A program made the position numbers and the translations under genes. Of a stretch of DNA of 64,000 bases, positions 25,804 to 38,040 are shown in pieces. The DNA comes from Halichondria panicea (lineage: Eukaryota > Porifera > Demospongiae > Suberitida > Halichondriidae). The stretch is taken from assembly GCF_963675165.1 (NCBI RefSeq), contig NC_087379.1:3290201-3354200 (forward strand), given 5' to 3'. Each line of letters opens with the position of its first letter. The stretch's first letter is position 1. Under the pieces are notes generated by a model. The model saw nothing but the letters and a program-made list of their open reading frames with translations. It searched no databases and was not told the origin of the DNA.

Positions 25804-26015
25804 TACTGTATAGCGGGTATTAATTTGAGGCACTATATTGTCACAGATTGCTTAAACTAAACATTTTGTAGATTTTATTTTCGAGGAAAGACGTTCAAAT
25901 GATGACCACCTCCAACAGTAGAGGTATTTTGATACCGGAAAAGTAACCCTATTTTCGAAGTTCAATCCTCGAAAACCTTGAAAATTTTAATGCCTCAAAA
26001 ATTGGTTGGTATCTT
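25804..26015. mobile_element. MITE-like element, family B variant
   Basis: It begins ACTGTATAGCGGGTATTAAT and contains ATACCGGAAAAGTAACC, TCAATCCTCGAAAACC and TGCCTCAAAAATTGG, all shared in order with 58465-58600 in the adhesion GPCR gene. The right end is decayed. Confidence 0.5.
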
Positions 26016-26237
26016 TGCTGTAGGGGTGTGGTCATTTTAACCTCTATCAGGTTGGTGAAAACCAGCTCACATTGTGCCGAAGAGAGTACACCAGCCCCTA
26101 ATGCTGACAGCTCTTCCCTGTATCCAATCCGCAAGATGCATAATGATATATTATATGTATAGTTTGAGTAATAGATAACTATCTGTGAACATTTAGTGCG
26201 CCTAATAACCAAAGGAGTGATCTATCTGCATGGGCGC

Positions 26238-26276
26238 GGCCCGGCCAATCACCCCTCAGAACGGTTGGCCGGGGCC
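26238..26276. repeat. GC-rich hairpin
   Basis: GGCCCGGCCAA and TTGGCCGGGGCC pair over 11 bp with one bulge around a loop of about 17 bases. It is strikingly GC-rich for this region. Function unknown. Confidence 0.6.
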
Positions 26277-26829
26277 ACATTATTAGAACCTTATTAGCAC
26301 CTGTTACACATATATATTATATATATTAACCATGATATGATGTTGATGTTGCTCTTTTCCAAGAGCGCATAAAAGAGAGTGGTTTTGGATTCTGCCCGTA
26401 CTGTAGCAGACGTAAATTACACTCTCTCTGCGCTCTTGTCTTTTCTCATTATTAATGCTCCACTTCCTCCCTTTGTTGTTGTGCGAGCCTCTGGGACCTC
26501 GCTCCACATATTTAAGCATGCACCATTATTACCTCACTTCGCTTTACCTTCACTTTACCTGTATTGTCAGTTGATGTTTTGCTCCTCGATCTAAGAATTT
26601 AAATTTGCTAGCCTGTCTAGAATCCCTCTACACCAAGATAATTAAGCTAGAGCTTAACAATTATAAACGGTGCATGCATGTAGACTATGCATACATTTAG
26701 GTTTGATCGTCGGGTTGATATCATCTGTATTAAACATACAGAGTGGGAGTCACACCTTATATACACATACACAGTAAGCATCATTTGGGACACATTTTGC
26801 GCAATAGGCACTATTTAGGGTATCTACAC

Positions 26830-27505
26830 TCGAATGCACCCCAATTATTAACCCGATCGAGGCGCCACGGGTTGTAGTAGTCGGTCTGTCTGTCTGTGTA
26901 TTCTGAGTCTCACTCGCCTGGATGCGATAGCACTTTGTTTGTACCATGAATAGCCTCAACACAATTACAAGGTAGTAGTTTTGATGTTAAATCTTTGTTG
27001 TCAAGTAAAAACGAGCAAAAGCTAAGAAGCTAAGAAGCTTGAACCTACGTTGGCCTAGATGTACACGCGGCTGTAGACTCACTAAACCTCAAGGAGGGTT
27101 CAGTGCTCTATAGTTATAATTATGGCACGGTTTTGGAAAACGGCATTTAGTACGTGGATCGACTGGTGTATGGTCAGACATGCACTGCATGGGACGTACA
27201 AGGATCACAGCTGAGTCAGCGAAGAAGCCTGCATGCATGGAGCTTTCCCCCCATGAAAACAAATAGGGCTCCACGTAATATGGATGTATTGCACATGTGT
27301 CGTCAAATTAAAGTTGCGTTTAGCTATAGCAACTTGCACTTCAAGCCTTCTTACCTTTTTGCTCACTTTTATTTGACACGAAAAGCTTTATGTGAAAAAT
27401 CTGCCACACTTAGTTACTTGTGTTGAGGCTATAATCCAATCTGTAACTTTTGACATTCAGGTGAGCAGATTCATCTGAGGCCTGCGCGCCTCGGGTTATG
27501 ATGTT
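26830..27505. mobile_element. Foldback element with about 110-bp inverted ends
   Basis: The inner boundaries are ATAGCCTCAACAC (about 26951) and GTGTTGAGGCTAT (about 27422). The outer parts also match in inverted orientation (GAGGCGCCACGGGTT versus GCGCGCCTCGGGTTA, and CTCACTCGCCTGG versus CAGGTGAGCAG). A related fragment with TGAGCAGACTCAGAATACAC and GCGCCTCGAGTTATTAC lies at about 17390-17515. No transposase was recognised. Confidence 0.5.
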
Positions 27506-27850
27506 AGAAGGTTGATACTTCAACCCAAATAACTAACTAGTTATGGTTAAAACAAAGTGTTGCATTGCAGGCTATATTGTCTGTCATCAATTTGCCCCCA
27601 ACAGGTGCATCAAGCATGCAGCAAATAGCAGGTCAGACAAACCATAATGTAGGTCCAGTTACGTTTTAACATACAATATACATCATGACTATGTATAAAT
27701 TATAATGACAAAAGTCATATATACATTTTGGCTAAAAACAACTATAGTGCATTAAATTTGAAAAACTATGGTATGTACTGTAAAAGAGTGTAGATCACAG
27801 AAAATGACAACAATAATAATTATAGCAACTCCTAGCTCTAAAAAAAAGTC

Positions 27851-30800
27851 TCACATTGTGTGCAAGTAGTTCTCCACTGGCAGTTGTGTCTTTTGCTCTA
27901 AAGAGTCCCAAATCCAATCAGACTTGAGGCACTTGATGTCCCCAGAATCCTACACCAGCATATCACGAATCAAACAATGACGTAGACACACACACACACA
28001 CAGCGCAGTACATCACCTTAGGTGTTTCATTGCCAATGATGTAGGTAGCCAGTGACTTTTGATGCTCGTCTAACACCTCACCGTCATACCTGTACAGAGA
28101 TAGGACTTTACTCGCTACTACAGGTCTGCAAAATAATACTGCATGTTTGTATGCATGCAAATACCATAATCGTGAAAGAAATGTCTTTATAGATCGATGC
28201 ATGTGCACAACAATCTGCCTAATGAAACAGATCGAATCACATACAATGTACATGTACATGCAACTGCTTCAGATAAACGACGTACGCCGTGAAATATCTT
28301 TCAAGTTGCAGTGAATTCAGAGTATTTGGTAGAATGTAAACTTTGACCCCAGTGAAGATGTCCAATAGAGGCTGCATGGAGTGACACAACAAGTCAATTA
28401 TGGTTCAGTCAATGTCTTCTGTCACACATACCTTCTCAATCTTTAACCCAGCACTCTCAAGCTTATGAGTCGTCAGAACATCCTGTAGATATAATTATAG
28501 AGGTGATTGGACACAATCTCCACAGTCTATGGAGTCAGTTCGAATTTCAAGGAATGAATTGAACCACAAAGAACAGCTCATCAACACCCTATGGCTATTT
28601 ATTATGTACCGGCCTGTGTACCTGTGTATTTTGTACCGAATCACTATAGCAATAGGAAATATCCCATTTGGCTAACTGACACTTTCTGCTTAGGAAACAG
28701 ACTTCCCTAACTGCATGGAGTACTAGGTCCTACCTACATGTACACACCCCCACAAATTCAGTACTGTATATATACACAAGGTTGGGGGCACATTTCTTTT
28801 CTGTTACATAGTTATGCATAGTGAGGCATTGTTTTGTACACATATTGTACACGTCTATTCCAACTGCAGACGTATCACACACATTGCTACTTGCCCATGG
28901 GTGTTCAAACTCCTCCATGTGTTTAGGGTTTGCCTGGTAGCACTTTGGGCCATACTTGCAGACTGGTTTTGACCTCTTAGGTGATGGTTTGGGGTTACCC
29001 TCTAGTTTCCTCTTAGTGGGTGTTTTCTTGGGGCTAGCCATTGTATCGCAGTCACTGCCTCCACCAGAACCACTGGCCTGGGCTACGGACGTCATCAAAT
29101 CAGGAATGTCTGCAGATGGATTTACAGTACAAACTAATGAACATAATAGCTAGGTAAAATTGGGGGCTAAAATGACTGTATGTTCATAAATAATTGTGTG
29201 TATTAAAGTTGGTTTCCAAGTTTCAACAAAGAAGAATCTCACAAGAAGCTTAATTTGCATTGCATACATGTATATGTTACTGTGCATCACATTCTGCATG
29301 CACTTACCGATAAATTCTTTCGACTTTTCGTATAAGACCTATAGATAAGCAAAAACATTATTAGGATATCTAAGAAGTGGTTACAATTAGTAAACCTTCA
29401 GCCTGGCCAGATCAGTGGCAGTTGACCAGTTCTTGTCGTCCCTGATTCGTGTGACTCGTGGGAAGCGGATGGAGATACCTCCTGCGGTATGAATGTTGGA
29501 GCTGGAGAATTCGGCACCAGTGATCTCCCACACAGGGGCAATCTGAGAACAGAGGAAGAACATAGAGTGCATTATATCACTAGAAAATGATCGCTCAGTT
29601 GGTAAGATTGATAGCAAAAGGCATTTACACTGTATATATACTGTATTAATTTTGTCTGAAACAACCCTTACAAGATCTGAAGCAGATTTAAAAGTCAACA
29701 AAGCTTTCTTATTGACAAGCTAAGATGCACACAGAAACGGCAGCTTTAATTCAAGACCTCCAGGTATGTACTGAGTGGAGCTATTCACAAGTTGTTTTGT
29801 TCAGCTGTGCGGGTGTCTGTACCAGCAAACTGGACTGCCCATCATGTACAGTTCTACACACATTTAACTATAGATCTGTAAAAATCCAATGTAGGATGTA
29901 CATAGAGCACGGGTTATCAACATAATACATAATTATATCACTACTTTTGTGAACGCGTACTGCAAATCCATAAATGGAAGTCTGCATGTAGAAGCTATGA
30001 CTAGGATGGATGAAGACCCAAAGAAAGCTTATACAGCACACTGTGTTAAAGAAGCCAACAAATTCTAGTGCTATTCAGATCTGTACTACAATGTATTTGA
30101 GTATCCTCATTCAGTAACTTGCCTTTGGGTCCCTGATGACTAAATCTGGAACAACACTTTTATTCACCAATAACCAGGAAGGAACCTTGGAAGAATCCTG
30201 AAAACAAAACAAAAAAGATGAAAGTATTGCAGTGTGTTTACATTACGTCTGTTAAAACGATACATTTAAACACCTCCATGTAAATAAAATTTACAACCTT
30301 GCTGATCTTGACCATATCCAACTCGTCTTGCAGTTTGGCAATCGTAGCATCATCATGACCATTACCACACTTGGCCACAGTACAGAACTTCCCAGTGGAG
30401 GAATCATAAAGCCCCATTAGAAATACTGACATCATTCCCCCTGTGCGAAGAAACAGTGGCAGTGTACTACATAGGTTAGTCCTTAAATATAATAATGTAC
30501 AAATAAATGCACATTATAATTATACATCTGCATGTTCCACAAACCAGCCTATAATTATGGAAACATACTTTTTTTTTTATAAGTAATACACTGCTGTGCC
30601 ATGCATAAAATTAGGACTGAAAAAGCTCGAGATACATTATGTACCTTTGTTTCCTGTTCCATAGTAGGCTCCCAGCACGATTAGGTCGGCAGTGTCTGCC
30701 ATAGCCCCGCCTTCTAGGTAGTCCTTCTTCACCTTGAGCCAGTGACGCTTCCCGGGCTCATACACACTCTGGAACAATATCATCTTACACAACATACATA

Positions 30801-33800
30801 ATTATGATGTACAATGAACTATGGTCACATGTCCGTATAGTTAAGTACAAGAGACGCACAATGTATTTGATCAACAATGAAATCACTGGACGGTGTTGGT
30901 TACACTCTGTCGACATAATTTAATCCCACACTCAGGTTCTGTGTGTGCATGTGCGGTGATTACAGACACACCAACCTTAGTGTCCTTGAGCACGAGTCCC
31001 TCCAGCCCCTGCTTGATCACCTTCATGATCAGGTCAGACAAGTCCTCTTCTTGCTGCAAGACATACATAACATGTACACAATGTATATGCCTTGAGCAAC
31101 AATGTATATGCCTTCAGCAACAAGCTACATACGTTACAGTGAACTGGGTGTGTAGTATACGTACTCTAATAAGCTTTTGCTCTGACAGCATTATCCGGTT
31201 TTTGACTTCCTTGATATTCTGCTCCAAAATCTTCCTTCTCTCCATCAGAGGTCTGGTATGGCAATAATAGTGTGAGCAGTGTTCCGTGGATAATAATACT
31301 TACTTGTCCATAAGTGTTTCACCATTGAAATATACAATATCAAAGATGAATAAGCAGCAGCAAGCATCTTTAAAAGCCGATTTCTGAAAAGGGAATAAAT
31401 GTCTGCATATGAAACATGGAAAGGAGGAGATGCATTTTCATTCAAACCTTATGAATCCCCAGAGTGCCAAATGGAAGTGGTTTGCCTGTGTTGGTGTCCA
31501 CCATGAGTACCTGCACAAAGGAGAGTTTTAAATATATATCAATTGCTTACAGTACTCACCTCAGCATCCAGAATCATATTGTCACCATGGGGACAAGCTT
31601 TAGAGAGGTAGTCCTTTATATGCTCGACCTACAGACAGAACACATAATTATGGCATGCACAAGTTTAGCGAAGAGTAAAAGTGCAAAGTCCTAGGCGGAT
31701 GACGTTTCTATTACTAGCAAAGTTTCTACCGTTCAAAAAATGGAAATTTGTTTGTCTGCTTGAACTTCATGTATGCCAGCCTATATTCAATATTTTTTCG
31801 TATACATGCACAGCTGACCTTGTGAGGCTGCACTGCCTTTAGACTCCTACTGAAGTACTCGAACTTGTTACCCTGTTTGTGCACCTGCACTCTCTCTCCA
31901 TCGTACTTGATCTCAGCATACATCCCATTAGGGCACTTCTTCATTGCCATGGCAACAGCACGGCATGCCTCAGCCTATTATAGCCAAAAGTACATAATGC
32001 GTGAAAACTATAGATTGTAATTATACACAAATAATTATATAAACCATATACATGTAACACGTAGCAAACAATTATTTCAGGACTTTAACCAAAGTTCATC
32101 ATTGATCATGTGTTTTGCTGTGCCACTAATGCATACACACCATGCAGCACCTAGTGTAACATGCTCTACTTACCAGCATTGGTTTAACTGGCGTCATTAG
32201 GCTGGCTCTCACACTTATCCCCCTCTTCAGTGACGGTCGACCATCACCACCCTCACTACTCTCACCCCCTCCACCTAGCACACGCTCCACAACGTCTTGC
32301 AGGTCATTGGATGCTTGAAACGCCTTGTATGCTTTCGGGTCTAGAGCATCCAAACTGAAGACGGGTGAAACTATATTAACATGGTGGCATAACATTTTTC
32401 CATGCTTAGTGTGTATATAATTATTATATATACATATACTCACACATGCTTAGGCCCAGCAAAGATACGGAGGTCGTGCTTTAGCAGACGTACATAATAT
32501 TTGAGGTCTTCTTCGGAGCACCTGAGGTACAAGAAAGACAAGACAAGAATGTACCAACTGAAAACAGACTATTAGGGATTGGGTGATGTCAATGAATACC
32601 ATGGCAAGGTTGTTACATAGATAATCACTACTGATGAGTACAATTTAATGCGCAACAATCTTTTAATGTACACTTATAATGACAGAGTACGACTATGTAC
32701 AGTGTACATGTACGTACCGTTCGACAACTTGTTTGAGTTGTGCCCTCTGGTCGTCCTCCTTGGTTACCTTGGTTAACTCATCAAGATAAAAGTCCACCTG
32801 CAAGTGGATAGAGGCATTGAATGATGATTGAAGAACACTGCACCAAGTAGTGTATAATAGAAGGTGGCACAACATATTAAATTACAAGTGCATTTAAGTA
32901 TATTATAATTATGCACATAATCTTTCATAGTTCATAGCTGAGACAGTCTGAGATGGGTAAAATAATATGCATACAGAGTATTTCAGGGCTGCATTAATTT
33001 GCACACAACATAACTGTATCCATGGTGACGTACCTCGGCTAGAGTGAGGGCGCTCTTGCTTTGAGGAGGAGTGCAGCTGCTGGTCAGGAAAAATGTCTTG
33101 GCAGTTTCCGCCACATCTCCCTGTGGGGTAGTGAAGTACATCTATTAATACAAGGACAAACCTCCAGGGCACAAGAAAACTGTACCTTCTCCAGATCTTC
33201 AACCATGTCTTCTAAGCTGGTCCCAAAGATCTGGAGAGAAAGTAATTACATTAGCACAGTAAACACACTGCCAGTGCAAAGCTTTTGAGAGAAAATGTGA
33301 ATGTCTTTCTAGCTGCTACCTGTGCATGGCACAGGTCAATGAATTACCTGACTGAGAAGCTTGACAATTTGCTTGCTTTGCAAGTTGTACACCCTTTTCT
33401 TCCCAGCTGTCGGTAGCAACAGCTTTACCAATAAGTACACATCTCCATTATAGCCATCTACATGTAGGATTGGGAAATAATTGAAGCTGGAGACACAAAC
33501 AGAAGTAAGTACTAAGCAATTTACATTCACCTGTATGCTCATATACTGTACATGTACGTTCATCCATTTGTGGTCCACATCTATTATACGTATATCAACT
33601 TTCAGATTGAACACAGGCTGCATTTTAATTGTACACTAGCTATTTGAGAGCCTTACATGTAATAAAAACTGGTAATAATGATGCAGCCACAAACCTCCAC
33701 TGCTGCCACGCTTGATGAAATCAGATACTAGCTTTGTTTTCCCATTGTACTTGGGCTCCTTCTCCAGGCGTCCACAAAGAGCCCTAAACTCACTGAACAA

Positions 33801-35689
33801 GTTATCCTGGTTGGAAGGATCAGCTGGGATGGGTGGGGTACTTGGTGTGATGGTTGATGGTCCTGCACTACTTGCAGATGGCTTGCTCGGAGATTTTCCT
33901 GTGCAAAAGAAAAAATATGTGATGCTACCGATGCCAGTACAGTGATGTAAGTTGTAAAGAAGCGTCATTCAGCATGCATATTACCTGCAAGCACGCTGTG
34001 GTAGATTAGATTAGCTATATAATATTTTTAGACAGAAACTTCCTGGAGATTCTTATTGACCTAGGGACTTTGAGGTATCCCCAGTGAGAGTGGTTCGAAC
34101 AGCCTTTTTTGTCTTAGGCGGAGGCTTGCTTGTGACACACTCCTTGATCAGGTCCTTGATTTCCTGTTTTTCAGGGTCGTTGAGCTCAGGGAACCCATCC
34201 ACATCAGCAGGTGTCTCAATCTTCTTGGTTGTGGCTCGGGCACGCTGCAGGGTGTCATACAGGATTTGAAAGTATGGGGAGAATTTGTTATTATGATCTG
34301 AAGTGATTTCTGGTGGCTTATAGGTTGCCTTTGCATAATATTTTTGTCCATTCATACGAACATTGTCCCTTTCTCTCTGAATAAAAGGGGGGGGGGTAGT
34401 ATCATATCAGGGGGCAAAAAAATTTGGATTTTGTTGTGTATAGCTCTTAGACATTGCGTACTATAGCAACACACGAAACTTTAATATGTATGTCGCTCAT
34501 AATTATATGGCACCCAATTCGACTTTGTGCAGTCTCGCAAACAAAAATTATTGCTGACGCTCACAATAATTTTTTTTATATAACTGTCTAGATGCAGCTG
34601 TTACAGAGAACAAAAACCAAACATGCTGTCAGTACTACATACATCCACCTGAGTACTAAGAGACTGCACTAGACACTACACTACATTGTAGCTGTAGAGC
34701 ATAAGCGCCACTTGGGCTGAACGCAATTTTTGGGGGTTCTAAAAGATGCGCCACTCAGAAGAAGAATTAAATTTTTCTGGCGCTGGAATTAGGATAACCA
34801 AGACAAACCACAGGTTGAAACCAGCTTGGCTATATAATTTATTTCAACCTCGGAATAAGTATAATTAAGAAGTGAATACAGTATACTCTTGTTAATCCTG
34901 TCACCCTTGGGACAGTGCAGCTTAGCCGGAATAGTGAGGTGGCTGCATTTCAGACAATAGCCGTGGCTAAAAAATGTCTTAACCTCGAATCTAATGACTA
35001 ATTTTGCGATTTTGTCTCGAGGAAAATGAATCATTTTGCTCCAATTTTATCTGCCAAAATCATACCCAAAACGTCATATCTGGCCGTATAAAATCACATT
35101 AAAAACCTACATTTGGGGCAGCCAGTATACTGGCCAGTATACGGAATAGCGAGTGGCCGCAATCCGTGCCAAACCAAATGGCCGGTATATTTAGGTGGCC
35201 GTACTTTAGAGAACCGGAATAGCGAGAGTCTACTGTACTTGGTTTCAGCTCCACCACCCAATTTGCATATTTCCCTGGTTGCTTCAGCGTATGCACAGTA
35301 ACATAAATGCCTTTTTTTTCAAGATGTCGTTTGTTCTGAAGCCACACAAGCTAATTTTATATTACGACGTCATAATCATAATTATTATCCCCTATGAGCT
35401 GAAAACTTGAGGTGACCTAATATAATGTACACGTCTAGCCTCCGGCATATTTATAAGTACGAACACTTGTATAAACAGCTACTGGAGATCAACACCACAC
35501 GCTCACCTTAAATGTTTCGAATATACACCTCGTGTGATACCACACTTTCATGTCCCCACCATCATCACTGAAGGGGTTTGGAGTCATCTTACCAATGCGA
35601 CACACACCCTTCTCAATCTGGCTCTTGCACTTCTTGCATGAGCTACGACCAGTCTTGGCATACTCCACACAATACCGAGCATCAGCCAT
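27851..35689 (-). CDS. LIG3: DNA ligase III with PARP-type finger, PBZ finger and BRCT
   Basis: Twenty-five exons, 965 residues: 35507-35689, 34061-34376, 33695-33898, 33348-33457, 33186-33230, 33034-33120, 32718-32797, 32444-32521, 32174-32354, 31819-31974, 31560-31628, 31448-31510, 31304-31383, 31165-31252, 30976-31053, 30645-30768, 30298-30440, 30123-30197, 29396-29542, 29308-29338, 28895-29109, 28432-28482,28286-28371, 28017-28125, 27851-27949. The N-terminal PARP-type zinc finger uses C18, C21, H52 and C55. The ATP-dependent ligase core has nucleophile K451 in EIKYDGERVQVHK, plus GLEGLVLKD, RHWLKVKKDYL and WEITGAEF. Residues 830-849 (CKYGPKCYQANPKHMEEFEH) match the PBZ zinc finger spacing C-x5-C-x6-H-x5-H, and a BRCT follows from about 869. 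LIG3 seals nicks with XRCC1 in the nucleus and in mitochondria. The start matches the nuclear form; no mitochondrial leader was seen. Human LIG3 has no PBZ. The exon 18 donor is GC; exon 21 may also use one. Confidence 0.95.
34877..35237 (+). mobile_element. Family C element (Tigger/pogo-like ends), copy 2
   Basis: It starts TACAGTATACTCTTGTTAAT and ends CCGGAATAGCGAGAGTCTAC plus TGTA, an imperfect inverted pair flanked by TA. It lies in intron 1 of LIG3 and is the most intact of the three copies. Confidence 0.7.
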
Positions 35690-35900
35690 ATTTAAATGTA
35701 CATGTATATACTATTATTGACCAAAATTTGCTCAGTGCAGTTTTCCACGACCCTAAACTCACTGTGCCATACCTTTTCCTGTCATGCCCACATTCATGTG
35801 ACTTGTGTCATGTGGCTCCATTGTAATATAAAATCAAGACCGTACGTACATAGATCTACTTGCAAACTAGCTGCTAGTTTAAGGTTAGACCTCTCGCAAG
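35690..35900. promoter_or_regulatory. Shared head-to-head intergenic region, LIG3 / membrane protein
   Basis: Only 211 bp separate the LIG3 ATG (35689, minus) from the ATG at 35901 (plus), so the two genes probably share a promoter. No specific factor site is claimed. Confidence 0.55.
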
Positions 35901-37540
35901 ATGCCCTCCACAAGTTGTGCAGCAGCTGCAGTAGGCCTATGTAGAGTCCTGCTGGCCCTCCTCTGCGTTGGAGCTTTCGTACTCATAGCATGTCTTGGAG
36001 GATTTCTCAACCGAGGAAGAGGTGGCTTTGTCACATTTGGCCCGCAAAATACCTCTGATCCAGATATGGAGCGATGGTACTGGTCTGCACATATCCTGAG
36101 TAGGCTGCTGTTTGCTGCTCCAACTGGCTTGCTTGTGGTGAGCTATAGCTAGCTAGCTCTTGGGATCATCTAGCTCTTGTATGGGTTGGGTTGTAAGGCA
36201 TTGTTCTCCTCCATGGTCATTAAAATGAAAATGTAATTTTTATGTCCCCTCTGCAGTTGCTGTGTGGCCTTCACTTCCGTGCGTCAGTTTTAGTCACAAT
36301 AATGACCTGGTTCAGTCTGTACGTTGGGTGGGGCTGCTACATGGACATTGGAATGGTGGACAATGTCGCCAGTCGTTCTGGTGTATTTGACTGGATTGTA
36401 GGCCGTCAAGGAGCCAATTGGACTATGGGCCATCGATTTGTTCGTGAATATGCGGGTATGTCCCTGAGGGGATTGATATGGACAGCACCTCATGGCTATG
36501 TCCTAGAGCGACTTGGCTTTGGTTGGGAATACAGTCTTAGCGGCAGTTTGATGGGACTAGTTTATTATGTCGGCTCGAACACAGATACAAGCGGCTTGCC
36601 TAATCAGGCATTCTTCAATCACGGCACGGCTGCTGCTGAAGTTTACTGGGGATGGTGGATGTGGTTTATGCTAAGCATGGTGAGCTTGTCACAGCTTGTA
36701 CGAAGAGGACAAGTATGGGTGTATAAGAAAAATCCTTACCTCGGAACAAGGCCGTATTCTTCTTGGGAGAACATTAAGTACCTATCACTAAATCGACCTA
36801 TTTTTCGGCTCAGTTATGAATTCTTCATGTTTGTCTTCAACTTTATTTTGTGCAGCTCCCTTATATTTTATTCTTTGATCGAGCAGACAGACATACGAAA
36901 TAAAGCCCAGACGTTCTTTGGCTTATTCACTGGAGTATTAATGTTGTGCTTCTCACAAGGCTGGGTTTGGAGTCTGTTGTTTCTAAATATTCAACTGAAG
37001 CGATTAGCAAAGAAGGCCAGAAATTCTCCTGAACAAGAACATTTGCAAAATGGTAACAGTCAGACTTACGATATAAGAAAGTCCCTCAGTCCTTCTTTAA
37101 GTACTGGGTATCAAAGAAACCCCAGTCACGGAAACAACCTGGACAGATATGATACTGCAGCTGCTGTCATAAGTGGAGAGACCCAGCCACTTCTATCATG
37201 GCCCTACTCCCACCCGGATCGAGTTTCCCCTACTGGTGAACGGATTAACACACTCAAGCTGCCCGAAGGCAATCCAAGTGTTTCTAGGCATGCCCATCAT
37301 GTGATACAGTCACCTTCTATCGCTACTGCATTCTTGATCCTATGGCCCTCCGTTAACAAATGGTTGTGGTTGGATGTATTTGTGTTGATGCGTAGGCTGA
37401 TTGGACTAGCGTCGTTTCTGAGCACCCTTTTGACTATCGTGTTGACAGCGATTGCGATAGTATGGGATATCGAGTCACCTCGGTTCATGCATGTTCCTTC
37501 GTCTATTTTTGTTGTAAACTTAACTTCCCCTGAGTTGTAA
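35901..37540 (+). CDS. Unrecognised multi-pass membrane protein
   Basis: Two exons (35901-36137, 36257-37540), phase 0 join, 506 residues. The first hydrophobic segment (VLLALLCVGAFVLIACLGGF, residues about 17-36) is a signal anchor. Further membrane candidates include HILSRLLFAAPTGLLVLL, SVLVTIMTWFSLYVGWG, WWMWFMLSMVSL, FFMFVFNFILCSSLIFYSL, FTGVLMLCFSQGWVWSLLF and LIGLASFLSTLLTIVLTAIA, so about 7-8 passes. A hydrophilic loop of about 90 residues (after NIQLKRLAKKARN) separates the last membrane segment from the rest and is likely cytoplasmic. I do not recognise the family; there is no transporter or GPCR signature I can name. It is divergently paired with LIG3. Confidence 0.75.
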
Positions 37541-38040
37541 TAATTATACTAGGTGAATATTTATTTGTCTTCTCGTTTTACGTTCTCGTATTATTATTAT
37601 TTTTGACTACATGCATTGATTTAAGACTTAAATTAATATGGTCAGGCCATGCATGCATCACTCCATATCGCATGTATAGTCATAAGTCACTTAATTACTG
37701 TCATACTAATTAAAGCATGCAATTAAGTGCGCGATAACAACATTTTTAGCCAGCCAGTGCCATTTTTATGGAATGTCTTCAAGATCCCAAAAAGAGAATG
37801 AAATTCGGGATTTGTGAAATATCTGGTGATGGGTGCATGGATAAATTAATACCTAAGGTAATGGGCTGTATGCTATAATTATTGTGCAATAATCAGCTAT
37901 ACTTGCAGTCCATTTCGATATAGTCACGTAGTAATAAATATAACATGTTCAGTTAGTGAGTGTTGCATAAAATAATATAAAATTGCTATTATACAAGTAA
38001 ATTGCTTCATCTACAATACAAAATTAATGCAAAACCTGCC
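37541..38040. other. Convergent intergenic region
   Basis: Five hundred bases of AT-rich sequence between two stop codons. It must hold both 3' UTRs. No coding exon, element or clear AATAAA was seen. Confidence 0.6.

Larger units (their letters stand above)
25358..27850. other. Convergent intergenic region, CCDC50-like / LIG3
   Basis: No coding exon was found. It contains a family B-like repeat (25804-26015), a GC-rich hairpin (26238-26276) and a foldback element with inverted ends (about 26830-27505). The remaining 26280-26830 and 27505-27850 stretches show only short ORFs without recognisable domains. Confidence 0.6.

Noticed and set aside
26304-26594. Overlapping ORFs of 71 residues on both strands
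   Set aside because: Short, with no splice context or domain, in a repeat-rich intergenic region.
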